From contig NZ_CP039371.1 of assembly GCF_005080685.1 (NCBI RefSeq), forward strand, positions 4,712,001-4,776,000: a DNA stretch of 64,000 bases, given 5' to 3'. Position numbers and translations under genes: made by a program. How positions within the stretch are numbered: position 1 is the first letter of the stretch; each line of letters begins with the position of its first letter. Below the pieces are notes generated by a model that ran no database searches, had not been told where the DNA came from, and saw only the letters and a list, made by a program, of their open reading frames with translations. The DNA comes from Pseudomonas putida. GTDB lineage: Bacteria > Pseudomonadota > Gammaproteobacteria > Pseudomonadales > Pseudomonadaceae. Below, in pieces: positions 38,634 to 46,733 of the stretch.

Positions 38634-39278
38634 TGTAGCGGCGCTACTGGCCCCTTCCGCCTTTACGGCGGGTCCCTTTTGTCTTGGCAAAAGGGACGCA
38701 AAACCGCTCGCTCCTGCATCCGGCCCTCCGCTGCGCTACGGGTCCCCTCGCTACGGCGCCTTCCGGGCCCGCGCGGCCTACGACTTGCTCCGCAAGTCTA
38801 CATCTCGCGCCTTCGGCTACGCCGAAGGGTGCTGCGCACCTGGCCCTACAGGCGCCTACGCTCGGCCTCCTGACGTCGCGAAGTTAGGGGCGGCGCCTGC
38901 ACTGGCGTTATCTTCGAAAGACAGATCGCATTAGCCGCTCCAACACAAAGCGATAGGTAAACCGCGAGAGCGCAGCGATTCGCCTGCCGTTGCTCTGGCT
39001 GTTGATCTTGCTTTTGATCTTGATCTACCCGCGACCTCAGGAGGCCGAGCGTAGGCGGCTGGAGGGCCAGGTGCGCAGCACCCTCCGGCGTAGCCGGAGG
39101 CGCGAGACGTAGACTTGCGGAGCAAGTCGTAGGCCGCGCGGGCCCGCAAGCCGCCGAAGCGAGGGAACCCCGAAGCGCAGCGTAGGGGCCGTATGTGGGA
39201 GCAAGCGGTTTTGCGTCCCTTTTTCCAAGAAAAAAGGGACCCGCCGTAAAGGCGGAAGGGGCCAGTAGCGCCGCTACA
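38634..39278. repeat. 645 bp giant imperfect inverted repeat element
   Basis: Left arm 38634-38880 and right arm 39030-39278 are inverted copies of about 248 bp, separated by a 149 bp centre. Each arm contains its own perfect hairpins: GTCCCTTTTG/CAAAAGGGAC (38672-38697), GACTTGC/GCAAGTC (38782-38798) and CTTCGGC/GCCGAAG (38811-38827) in the left arm, with counterparts at 39215-39240, 39112-39128 and 39083-39099 in the right. The centre has GATCTTG-type short repeats. No transposase or credible protein is encoded; short frames inside it look spurious. It lies between the RidA-family gene and the FAD oxidoreductase gene. Confidence 0.93.
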
Positions 39279-39370
39279 TTCCTCGGACCAACCACCCAAT
39301 CCCAAAGCCCAAACCCCAGCCCCCACGAATCAGTGAAGCCCCAAAAAAACGGCTTGTCGACGCGTCGCTG

Positions 39371-39712
39371 TCAAAGTTGCCCGAAGGCCTGGATCTCGAT
39401 ACGGTACCCCGCCGCGGCCAACGGCGCGCCAACGCAAGCGCGCACCGGTGGCGCATCGCCGACCCAGGCATCATAGACCTCGTTCATGCCAGCAAACTCG
39501 CCCATGTCTGCCAGCCAGATCTGCATCCGCGACAGGTTGGCCTTGGTCGCCCCGACCTGCCCCAGCCACGCCTCCAGCTGACGCAGCACGCAACGGGTCT
39601 GCTCAGCGATGTCGCCGTCGAGGTCCTCGGCGACGATGCCCGAGGTCTCGATGCGGCCATCGATGATCACCAGCTGGCTGGCACGCTTGCCAGGGTTGAT
39701 GCGCTCGATCAT
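39371..39712 (-). CDS. RidA-family (YjgF/YER057c/UK114) protein
   Basis: 113 aa from ATG 39712, preceded by GGAGG 6 nt upstream. The RidA fold is recognisable from LVIIDGRIETSGIVAEDLDGDIAEQTR, LSRMQIWLADMGEFAGMNEVYD and the terminal RACVGAPLAAAGYRIEIQAFG. The usual family Arg is present in VRACVGAPL. RidA proteins hydrolyse reactive enamines or imines formed by amino-acid metabolism. It lies 11 nt after the cupin gene in one operon and would suit an imine-producing FAD oxidase next door. Confidence 0.9.
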   Translation of the reverse strand: MIERINPGKRASQLVIIDGRIETSGIVAEDLDGDIAEQTRCVLRQLEAWLGQVGATKANLSRMQIWLADMGEFAGMNEVYDAWVGDAPPVRACVGAPLAAAGYRIEIQAFGQL

Positions 39713-39723
39713 GGACCGCCTCC

Positions 39724-40073
39724 TCAGAACAGCACGTAGGTCTTGCGCAGGGTCTCGTGGATAGTCCACACCCCTTCGCAGTTTTCCGGGAACAGCACCG
39801 CATCGCCGGCACGCAGCTCGACCGGCTCACCGCCATCCGGGGTGAAGGTGCAGGCGCCGCTGACGATGTGGCTGAACTCGCGGTTCTTCAGATGACGACG
39901 AAACACCCCGGGAGTGCTTTCCCACACGCCAATGCTGGCATTGACGGCATCGTCCGCCTGATGCTGGCCGGTCGCTGCACAGGCGACAGGCTCGCCGATC
40001 GGCAGCTTGGCCGGGCCATTTCACTCAAGGTGGACTCGGCGGCTTGGCGAACGACGGTAAGAACTTGGCTCAT
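39724..40073 (-). pseudogene. DUF861-type cupin protein, frameshifted
   Basis: The gene starts at ATG 40073 (GGAG site; MSQVLTVVRQAAESTL) but leaves frame after EMARP. The remainder lies in another frame and reads AKLPIGEPVACAATG, then GVWESTPGVFRRHL and the cupin strand SHIVSGACTFTPDGGE to the stop at 39724. One missing G near 40011-40016 accounts for the break; restored, the protein would be about 116 aa. A cupin of this type (Cupin_3) is a small-molecule-binding or isomerase/hydrolase-like barrel. It precedes the RidA-family gene by 11 nt. The frameshift may be real or a sequencing error in a G/C run. Confidence 0.85.
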
Positions 40074-40324
40074 GAAACACTCCTCGGATGGCTACATTCT
40101 GCAGGCGTTCACTGTGCCAAGCGCACGGCCTTGCCACTATAAGGTCTGGGACAACTACTGGTACGAATCTCCCCCATGGCGCAATCCTCCTGGCGCCGGA
40201 GGGTACTCTGGACTGCTCTTGCGCGAACCTCACATGAGCTGTCCCATTTCTTATAGGGCAGGGAGAATCAAGGATGAGAAAGTGCCGGGACCCGCACCCT
40301 ATCACCAATAAGCTGGAGCTCCCC

Positions 40325-41377
40325 ATGGCCTTCAAGAGAACCATCCACGCGGTCGACACCCACGCCGGCACCCCGATGCGGGTGATCACCGGCGGCGTCC
40401 CGCACATTCCTGGCGATACCGTGTACGCCAAGATGAAATGGCTGGAGGAGAATGACGACCAGCTGCGCAAGCTGATGCTGCGCGAACCACGCGGCTACCC
40501 GGCGCACTGCTGCAACATCATCGTGCCGCCCTGCCACCCCGAGGCCGACGCAGGCTATGTCATCATGGAGCAGATCGAGTACCCGGTGATGTCCGGCGGC
40601 AACACCATCTCGGTAGTCACCGTGCTGCTGGAGATGGGCATGCTGCCGATGAAAGAACCCCTGACCGAACTGACCCTCGAAGCCCCCGCCGGCCTCATCC
40701 GCATCAAGGCCCAGTGCGAGAACGGCAAGGTCAAAGGCGTCACTTTCCAGAACGTACCCGCCTTCGCTGCCCATCTCGATGCAGTCATCGACGTGCCCCA
40801 CCTCGGCAAGGTCCGCGTCGATGTCGGCTGGGGTGGCATGTTCTACGTCATCGCCGACGTGCGCCAATTCAAAGGCCTGGAACTCAAGCCCGAGCACGGC
40901 GGCGAAATCGCCCGCGTTTCGTCGATGATTCGCGAGGCGGCCATCGAACAACTGCCGGTCGCCCACCCGGATTATCCTGGCGTAGGCATCACCATCTCGC
41001 AGCTGTCCGGGCCCTCCGACGATCCAAAAGCCGACTGGAAGAACACCGTCACCATGTCATCTGGCACGTTCTCGTGGGATGACCCGGCAACCTGGACCGG
41101 CGCCCTTGACCGCTGCCCATGCGGCACCGGCACTAGCGCGAAAATGGCGACCTTGCATGCCAAAGGCGAACTGCCGCTGGGCCGGGATTTCCGCCATCAG
41201 GGCATACTGGGCAACATCTACACCGGCCGCCTGATCGAGGAAACCACCATCGGCCAGCACGAGGCAGTGGTGCCGACCGTCACCGGTACCAGCTGGATCT
41301 ACGGCCTGAACACCTTCGTGCTGGACCATGACGATCCGTTCACCGAAGGCTTCACCATCGGCGACATCTGGGCCTGA
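40325..41377 (+). CDS. Proline racemase-superfamily enzyme (Ser/Cys type)
   Basis: 350 aa from ATG 40325, with GGAG 7 nt upstream. The superfamily fold is clear (DTHAGTPMRVITGG opening, CGTGTSAKMA near the C-terminus). The second catalytic residue is Cys266 in CPCGTGTSA. At the first site, where racemases and 4-hydroxyproline epimerases carry Cys in MCGH, this protein has Ser90 in MSGGN. It is therefore probably not a proline racemase. It may be a hydroxyproline epimerase/dehydratase variant or act on another cyclic imino acid. It is divergent from the cupin-ridA genes, with a 251 bp shared upstream region. Confidence 0.88.
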   Translation: MAFKRTIHAVDTHAGTPMRVITGGVPHIPGDTVYAKMKWLEENDDQLRKLMLREPRGYPAHCCNIIVPPCHPEADAGYVIMEQIEYPVMSGGNTISVVTVLLEMGMLPMKEPLTELTLEAPAGLIRIKAQCENGKVKGVTFQNVPAFAAHLDAVIDVPHLGKVRVDVGWGGMFYVIADVRQFKGLELKPEHGGEIARVSSMIREAAIEQLPVAHPDYPGVGITISQLSGPSDDPKADWKNTVTMSSGTFSWDDPATWTGALDRCPCGTGTSAKMATLHAKGELPLGRDFRHQGILGNIYTGRLIEETTIGQHEAVVPTVTGTSWIYGLNTFVLDHDDPFTEGFTIGDIWA

Positions 41378-41411
41378 CCCACTTGCCACCCATGCAAAAC
41401 CTGAGAATGCC

Positions 41412-41538
41412 GGGGCTGCTGCGCAGCCCATCGCGACACGAGGCCGCTCCCACATTGTCCGTGCTTGCCCTGTAGACAGGTGCTTTCACGGTCATTGTGG
41501 GAGCGGCCTCGTGTCGCGATGGGCCGCGACGCGGCCCC
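41412..41538. repeat. REP pair
   Basis: Inverted arms 41412-41455 and 41494-41538 of the GGAGCGGCCTCGTGTCGCGA family, as at 18078 but with C replacing T in the core. It lies between the racemase-family gene and the convergent TSUP gene. Confidence 0.9.
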
Positions 41539-41562
41539 AATTTTAGGGCACTTTTCCTGCGC

Positions 41563-42303
41563 CTAGATAAAGCTGCCCAGCGCCAGCAACAGCAAAAATA
41601 CGATGATGATCTTGCGCGCCAGCGCCTCCTCCACCCGCTGCGCCATGCGTGCCCCCAGCCACACGCCCAGCACCAGCACCGGCAGGCTCATCAGGCCCAG
41701 GTGCAGCGCGTCGCGGCCGAACAGGTCGAGCGCCCAGAACGCAGGCAGTGCCGCCACGTCCATGGCGAGGAACGCCGCGATGATCGATGCCCGCCCCGCC
41801 TCCAGTGCCAACGGCGAGCCAAGGAAGAACACGATGACCGGCGGCCCGCCCAGCCCCAGGGAGCCATTGAGCACTCCTGCCCCGGCACCGGTGGCCGCGG
41901 TCTGCAGGAACGAAGGCATACGCTGCAGCTTGAAGCCCGTGATCAAGGCAAGGCAGCAGATCACGATCAGCACCGCCAGAATCACTTTCACGTAGTTAAC
42001 CGGCAGGCTGGCCAGCAGATAGGCCCCCACCGGCGTTGCCAGGATCGAGGTGATGACCAGCACGCGGATGGACCGCCAATGCACATGCCCCCAGATCGAA
42101 GGCAATAGCTTGAGCCCTGCGGCAATCTCCAGCACGAACATCGCCGGCACGATGGTCGACAGCGGCAAGACGAACGACAGCGACATGATCGCCAACAAGG
42201 TGAAGCCAAACCCGGAGAAACCCCGGGCGAGCGCGGCAACGAACACACAGCCGAGCGCATAGGCGGTGACAGCAGGCGAGACGAACAGCAACTGGGAGAC
42301 CAT
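41563..42303 (-). CDS. TSUP/TauE-SafE family membrane permease
   Basis: 246 aa, almost wholly hydrophobic with about 7-8 predicted helices. The TSUP pattern is visible: LARGFSGFGFTLLAI near the N-terminus and its internal-repeat counterpart GVLNGSLGLGGPPVIVFFL in the second half. Members move sulfite, sulfonates or organic anions outward or inward. No sulfur genes are nearby, so the substrate is open. It stands alone between two REP pairs. Confidence 0.87.
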   Translation of the reverse strand: MVSQLLFVSPAVTAYALGCVFVAALARGFSGFGFTLLAIMSLSFVLPLSTIVPAMFVLEIAAGLKLLPSIWGHVHWRSIRVLVITSILATPVGAYLLASLPVNYVKVILAVLIVICCLALITGFKLQRMPSFLQTAATGAGAGVLNGSLGLGGPPVIVFFLGSPLALEAGRASIIAAFLAMDVAALPAFWALDLFGRDALHLGLMSLPVLVLGVWLGARMAQRVEEALARKIIIVFLLLLALGSFI

Positions 42304-42439
42304 GGGTGAACTCTGCGCGCCATCGGCGCAAGGACATGAGAGAAAGGGAGCGGGGACGATGTAGCAGAGTGTCAGAAGCAGTCAGGCGGGGATAGAACGG
42401 ACGTGCCCTAAAACATGAAAAAGCGGCCCTTGCGACTAA

Positions 42440-42618
42440 CTGTTCACTTAAGAATGCTGGGGCTGCTGCGCAGCCCTTTCGCGACACAAGGCCGCTCCCA
42501 CAATGACCGTGAAAGCCCCTATCTACAGGGCAGGCATGGACAATGTGGGAGCGGCCTTGTGTCGCGAAAGGGCCGCAAGGCGGCCCCAATGCGGGTGATG
42601 TAGAGCTTAAGTGAACAG
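42440..42618. repeat. REP pair nested in a 13 bp terminal inverted repeat
   Basis: Outer inverted repeat CTGTTCACTTAAG (42440-42452) and CTTAAGTGAACAG (42606-42618) is perfect. Inside it lies a REP pair (42459-42504 and 42544-42587) of the GGAGCGGCCTTGTGTCGCGA family. The whole 179 bp unit fills most of the gap between the TSUP gene and the DUF3829-like gene. The remaining gap sequence shows nothing recognisable. Confidence 0.9.
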
Positions 42619-42652
42619 CATTGGATGCGACCGCCTTGCCGTACTGAAACGC

Positions 42653-43645
42653 TTAGCTGCAACGCGTGGCGTTCATACCGTTGATGACCGAGTCATAGAA
42701 GCGCGCAAACCAATCGGCATCCATCTTGATCGGGTTGTTGTTCTTCCACATCATCTGGCGTTGTTCATCGTACTTGTAACCGCCCTTGCGGGCGTTGGCG
42801 ATGGACTCACGCCCCTTGCCGACGAAGCGATTCAGGTCGCTCAGCAAGACGGTGCATTTGAGCGGAGGATTCTCGGCCTTGGCCTGCTTGTCCCAGCCCT
42901 CGATCATCTGCGCGGTCTTGTTCAGGCTTTCCTCGAACGGCTTGGCCGTTTCCTCCTTGCCCGCCGACTGATAGAAGTCCTTGGACAGGCGCACCGACTG
43001 CTTGGCATACAGCACGATGCCGGCGCGGTAGTAATCCAGCGAGTCCTTCTCGGCGTTGTCGAACGCTTGCTGGGTGTTGATCTCATCGCGCTTGCCCAGG
43101 CCCTCGTAGAACTTGTCCTGCTCCACGGCAACCGCCTCGATGGCCGCGTCCAGCGCGGGCTCCATTTCCTTGGCCTTTTTCCCGCCATCGGCCAGGTAGC
43201 CTTTGGAGTCGGCATAGTTGGCGAGGTCTGCGTGGATCGGCGCGAGCTTCTCCAGTGCCACCAGCATTGCCTTGGCCGGCTCGTCTAGCTCGGGCATTGG
43301 CGACGACAGGGCCAGGGCCTGGGTCAGGTTGTCGCGCAGGCCGCTGATGTCATAGGCGCTGAAAAGGTAGTAATCGGACAGTGGCTTGTCCGATTTCAGA
43401 TCCTTCGCATACTCGCTGCGGCGCTTTTCCAGGATGGCGCCGAAATTGCCACCACGGTTCGCGGCGTCGACATAGAAGTTGTATTTCTCGATCTCGATCT
43501 GCTCGGCGCTCGGCGCTTCCTGCTCGCCTTGCCCTTGGGTTACGGACGCATTGCGCGGCGCCTCGCCATTGTCACAGCCGCCAAGCAGGATCCCCATCGC
43601 GACCAGCATCCCTACCCATACATTCTTCGCTTGCACTGCATTCAT
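42653..43645 (-). CDS. DUF3829/YiiG-like lipoprotein
   Basis: 330 aa. The N-terminus has a lipoprotein signal with lipobox LLGGC (Cys24) followed by Asp25, a residue that favours inner-membrane retention by the enterobacterial rule. The mature part is helical with the SEQIEIEKYNFYVDAAN-like opening and KYNFYV/ GYKYDEQRQMMW segments seen in YiiG/DUF3829 proteins. It may share transcription with the next gene upstream (43724-44725), 78 bp away. The function is unknown. Confidence 0.78.
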   Translation of the reverse strand: MNAVQAKNVWVGMLVAMGILLGGCDNGEAPRNASVTQGQGEQEAPSAEQIEIEKYNFYVDAANRGGNFGAILEKRRSEYAKDLKSDKPLSDYYLFSAYDISGLRDNLTQALALSSPMPELDEPAKAMLVALEKLAPIHADLANYADSKGYLADGGKKAKEMEPALDAAIEAVAVEQDKFYEGLGKRDEINTQQAFDNAEKDSLDYYRAGIVLYAKQSVRLSKDFYQSAGKEETAKPFEESLNKTAQMIEGWDKQAKAENPPLKCTVLLSDLNRFVGKGRESIANARKGGYKYDEQRQMMWKNNNPIKMDADWFARFYDSVINGMNATRCS

Positions 43646-43723
43646 CCTTATTGAGCGATGGGCGATCGGACCATCCGATTGCCGTTGGCCCGGGCGCTCG
43701 CCCTGCGGCGCCCAGGCGAGTCT

Positions 43724-44725
43724 TCAGGCCTGGCTGGAAGCCGCTTGTGGCGCTTGCCCGACGGTATCTTCCATCAGCAGCCCGAGGGTGTTGAGGAACA
43801 GGTCCATGTTCATGATGCCGGTGGCCACGGTCGACAGCACGGTCTTGCCAGAGGCATCCTTGAGGGTGATCTTCTCGGACCAGTTGCTGGTGTCCAGGCT
43901 ACGCAGCGACGCGATCGACACCTCACTCCCCTGCACTTGCAGATGGTCTCTGGAAACCACGATGGGCAAGGTCTTGGCGTCGAGGAAGTTGCCACTGATA
44001 CGCTTGCGCCAGACCTCGCCGGTGGCGATGTACTTGAACGTCACCGCCCCGCCCGCCTGCAACGTCTGCAGGACCGCTGGCTGGCGCGCAGCGAGATACA
44101 GCTCGCGGAACAACTGCTGGAACTCGAAAAAGCGCTTGAGCGGCTCGATCACCCGGTGGAACGGCTCGCTGGCGTTACGCCGGAAGGCCAGGTTGGTCAC
44201 CATGCCGGTCATCACCGTCTGGCCGGAACTGAACAGGTAGAGGTCTTCGATTTCAGTGAACGGCACATAGGTGCGCACACCCTTGGTGGTGTAGGCAACG
44301 CCTTTTTCATACAGCTCATAGCTGCTGTGCCGGTAGCGGCTGTGCCAGGCGTAGAGCGCCGAGACGCCCAGCGCCAGCACGGCCAGCAAACCGCTGGTGA
44401 AGTACAGCAGCGAGACCTGGCCATTGAAGCGCATGGTCGAACCGCTGGAAGTGGTGAACTCCACAGGGCCGCTGTCATTGGCCGGCAAGAGCGTGCTGAA
44501 GTAGAGAATGGCGCCCGCCAGCAACAGCATCGTTGCAGCCAGGATGATGACGAAGATCTTGGCCGCCTTGCCATAGTGGTAATGGCCGACCATTGGCCCC
44601 GTTGCGGGCGCTTGATTGGAAGTCTGCTGCATGAGAGGTTGCATCCCTGTAAGTGTCGGTTGGAACTCTGCCATCCAGGCTGGTTGCGCGGTTTCACGCG
44701 GCATTTCGGCGGGAACTGCTGACAC
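43724..44725 (-). CDS. Two-TM membrane protein of unknown function
   Basis: 333 aa. A Pro/Gln-rich N-terminal cytoplasmic stretch (1-52) is followed by two transmembrane helices (about 57-80, KIFVIILAATMLLLAGAILYF, and 107-127, LLYFTSGLLAVLALGVSALYA). The remaining 200 residues are soluble, with repeated PH-like beta segments (YELYEKGVAYTTKGVRTYVPF, IEDLYLFSSGQTV). I do not recognise a named gene. It is divergent from the J-domain membrane protein and co-directional with the lipoprotein gene. Confidence 0.75.
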   Translation of the reverse strand: MSAVPAEMPRETAQPAWMAEFQPTLTGMQPLMQQTSNQAPATGPMVGHYHYGKAAKIFVIILAATMLLLAGAILYFSTLLPANDSGPVEFTTSSGSTMRFNGQVSLLYFTSGLLAVLALGVSALYAWHSRYRHSSYELYEKGVAYTTKGVRTYVPFTEIEDLYLFSSGQTVMTGMVTNLAFRRNASEPFHRVIEPLKRFFEFQQLFRELYLAARQPAVLQTLQAGGAVTFKYIATGEVWRKRISGNFLDAKTLPIVVSRDHLQVQGSEVSIASLRSLDTSNWSEKITLKDASGKTVLSTVATGIMNMDLFLNTLGLLMEDTVGQAPQAASSQA

Positions 44726-44869
44726 ATTGCCATCAGCCCGGAGCGGTATCCTAGAACGCTGGCGATCGATTAAGTTCGGTCAAATGCGGCTTAATTGTAT
44801 TTTTGGGCTCCAGCTCTCACTCTGGGCAAAAGGACGTGCGCGGATACTTGCGCAATTGAAAGGACAACG

Positions 44870-46417
44870 ATGCAGATCCCTCGATGTTGGCAAGTGCTGG
44901 AATTATCCCCCGACGCTGACGAGCGCAGCATCAAGCGGCAATACGCCAAGCTGCTCAAGGTCACCCGACCCGATGAAGATCCGGTGGCGTTCCAGCGGTT
45001 GCGTGAAGCCTATGAGCAAGCCCTGCATTCGGTACGTGAGGAGCGCACCGCTGTACCGGCGGCCGAGCTGCTCGCAACCACCAGCCCCGCTCCCCCTCAA
45101 CCGGCTGCGACTTCAGCCCTCGAGCAAGCGCTACTGCTACTTGAAGGGTTCGACGATGGCGCAGTCGAGCGAACCTGGTCCGAGGCCAAGGCAAAGGGTA
45201 TCGAACGTGTCGTAGAACCCTTGCTGTTCAGGCGCTGCCTGGAGTCGCCAGTGGCCCATCCGAATCTGCTGCAGTGGGGGTTGGAGCAGCGCCAGTGGCT
45301 GACCCCTTGGCAGCCGTTTGCAACCAGTGAACTCCAGCAGCAACGCCTGGCCGCGCGACTCGCCAATGAGTTGCATGCCAGCCTTGAGCGATACATCGGT
45401 GCTGGTGAACATGCGCACTTTATCGAATGCCTGGCCCGCGCCTGTCGCCAAGGCTGGCTGGGCGAGTTCTCGCGGCACCAGGCGCTGCAGGTGCATGTGC
45501 TGAACCTGTTGCACACCGATGAACAATGGCCGCCCGCGTTGTTCGAGGATGTCTGCCGGGTATTCGCCTGGAACATTCCAGGCGCCGCCCCTCCGATCGC
45601 CGAAGCACAGTGGCATGGGCTGCACAGGCGATGCGAACAGCGTACCTGGCTCGCTGCGTTGCAAGCGCTGGCGGATGGCCGCGAGCTCGAACCCAGCGCG
45701 CAAGCCAATGCTGCCGCGCTGTTTCTGCTAGCGCAGCAGCCTGAACGGCAAAAGGCACTGGTCTCAGGTTTCGACGAGGCCGACTGGCGGGCCTGCGAAC
45801 GGCTCTCCGAAGCCTTTTCGACGCGCTTTGCCGACATGCTGGGCATGTTCCCCATGCATGACGCGTGGTTCTGGAAAAAGCTGATCGAACCCAAAGACGC
45901 ACCCTACGGAACCAAGCGCACTGCTGCCGTGCTGACCATTGCGCTTGCCCTCAAGGGCCTGCCCGAAACCGGCCTGGCCGTGACGCTGCTCATGCTGCCC
46001 GTGTATGTCCTCGCGGCCCTGTTGGGAGCCAAGGTCGGCTCGTGGTTGCTGGGCCTCTGGGACGACGTGGCGTCGAGCCTACGCGATGTCGACCTGCGCG
46101 TAAGCGCTTGGTGCGTGAAGAAAGGCATCAGCCGCGACCGCCGCTACCTGATCATCCGCAACGCCGGCCCCTTGCTGGGTCTGGGCTTGGTGATCTGGAG
46201 CTGGCTCGGCGTGCTTGGCCTGGCGACCTATGTGCTGACCGGTGTCATCGGTGTGCTGCAGCCGGCAGGGATGGCTCCGCAGCATCGGCAATATCGCTGG
46301 CGCAAGCCGTTGCAGGCGATCTACCGAATGGCCGGTTTGAGCCCGTTGCAGTGGTTGTTCTGCAGCACGATGGTGGGAGTGATCGGTTACGTGCGGTTGC
46401 ACGGGATGTACAGCTGA
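44870..46417 (+). CDS. Membrane protein with degenerate J domain
   Basis: 515 aa from ATG 44870 (AAGGA 6 nt upstream). Residues 4-60 form a J-like domain, CWQVLELSPDADERSIKRQY, but the catalytic HPD is Arg33-Pro34-Asp35. A long helical soluble region (60-340) follows, then about four hydrophobic helices from residue 345 on. Without the His it should not stimulate DnaK ATPase in the classical way; TRPDEDP-type J domains recur in pseudomonads as unassigned proteins. It is divergent from the two-TM protein. The function is unknown. Confidence 0.8.
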   Translation: MQIPRCWQVLELSPDADERSIKRQYAKLLKVTRPDEDPVAFQRLREAYEQALHSVREERTAVPAAELLATTSPAPPQPAATSALEQALLLLEGFDDGAVERTWSEAKAKGIERVVEPLLFRRCLESPVAHPNLLQWGLEQRQWLTPWQPFATSELQQQRLAARLANELHASLERYIGAGEHAHFIECLARACRQGWLGEFSRHQALQVHVLNLLHTDEQWPPALFEDVCRVFAWNIPGAAPPIAEAQWHGLHRRCEQRTWLAALQALADGRELEPSAQANAAALFLLAQQPERQKALVSGFDEADWRACERLSEAFSTRFADMLGMFPMHDAWFWKKLIEPKDAPYGTKRTAAVLTIALALKGLPETGLAVTLLMLPVYVLAALLGAKVGSWLLGLWDDVASSLRDVDLRVSAWCVKKGISRDRRYLIIRNAGPLLGLGLVIWSWLGVLGLATYVLTGVIGVLQPAGMAPQHRQYRWRKPLQAIYRMAGLSPLQWLFCSTMVGVIGYVRLHGMYS

Positions 46418-46428
46418 GGGGAGAAGCG

Positions 46429-46505
46429 TGGCGTCCCAGGCAGGATTTGAACCTGCAACCTTCCCCTTAGGAGGGGGATGCTCTATCCAATTGAGCTACT
46501 GAGAC
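46429..46505 (-). tRNA. tRNA-Arg (anticodon CCT)
   Basis: 77 nt with encoded CCA. The anticodon loop CTCCTAA gives CCT, reading AGG. D-loop AGCTCAATTGGATAGAGC and T-loop GGTTCAAATCC are normal. The acceptor stem GTCTCAG pairs with CTGGGAC (one G-U pair). It lies 11 bp after the J-domain gene, convergent. No integrase or partial copy marks it as an attachment site here. Confidence 0.96.
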
Positions 46506-46610
46506 ATTTTGCCGGGCCTGGAGGCCGAGCGACAGGACGGCGAGCATCTTAACCAGCGGGATGCCGTTTGTCATGCCTGGATCGCCAGCAGGCGAATTTT
46601 CTGACGACAA

Positions 46611-46725
46611 TGGCGGCCTCTTCGCGGGTGAACCCGCTCCAGGTATGCCGCCGATTTCATGAACGGTGAAGTTCCTGCAGGAGAGGGTTTATCGGGGCGC
46701 CGAACCGCCACGAAGAGGCCGGCGG
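46611..46725. repeat. Degenerate REP elements
   Basis: One good REP core (GGCCTCTTCGCGGGTGAACC, 46615-46634) and a diverged inverted partner around 46676-46725 ending in CGAAGAGGCCGGCGG. They lie between tRNA-Arg(CCT) and the phnN stop. Confidence 0.65.
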
Positions 46726-46733
46726 CGACACCT

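Noticed and set aside
38547..38873. Frames through the CTTGG tract encoding repeated LGLAW.
   Set aside because: Any frame through this tract stays open because the repeat has no stop codon; the product has no credible start context or homologue.
38629..39326. Short proteins encoded on both strands of the giant inverted repeat.
   Set aside because: The two arms give nearly the same peptide on opposite strands because they are inverted copies. The structure, not a protein, explains the sequence.
46429..46505. tRNA-Arg(CCT) as integration site of a genomic island.
   Set aside because: No integrase, no duplicated tRNA 3' end and no change in composition next to it.
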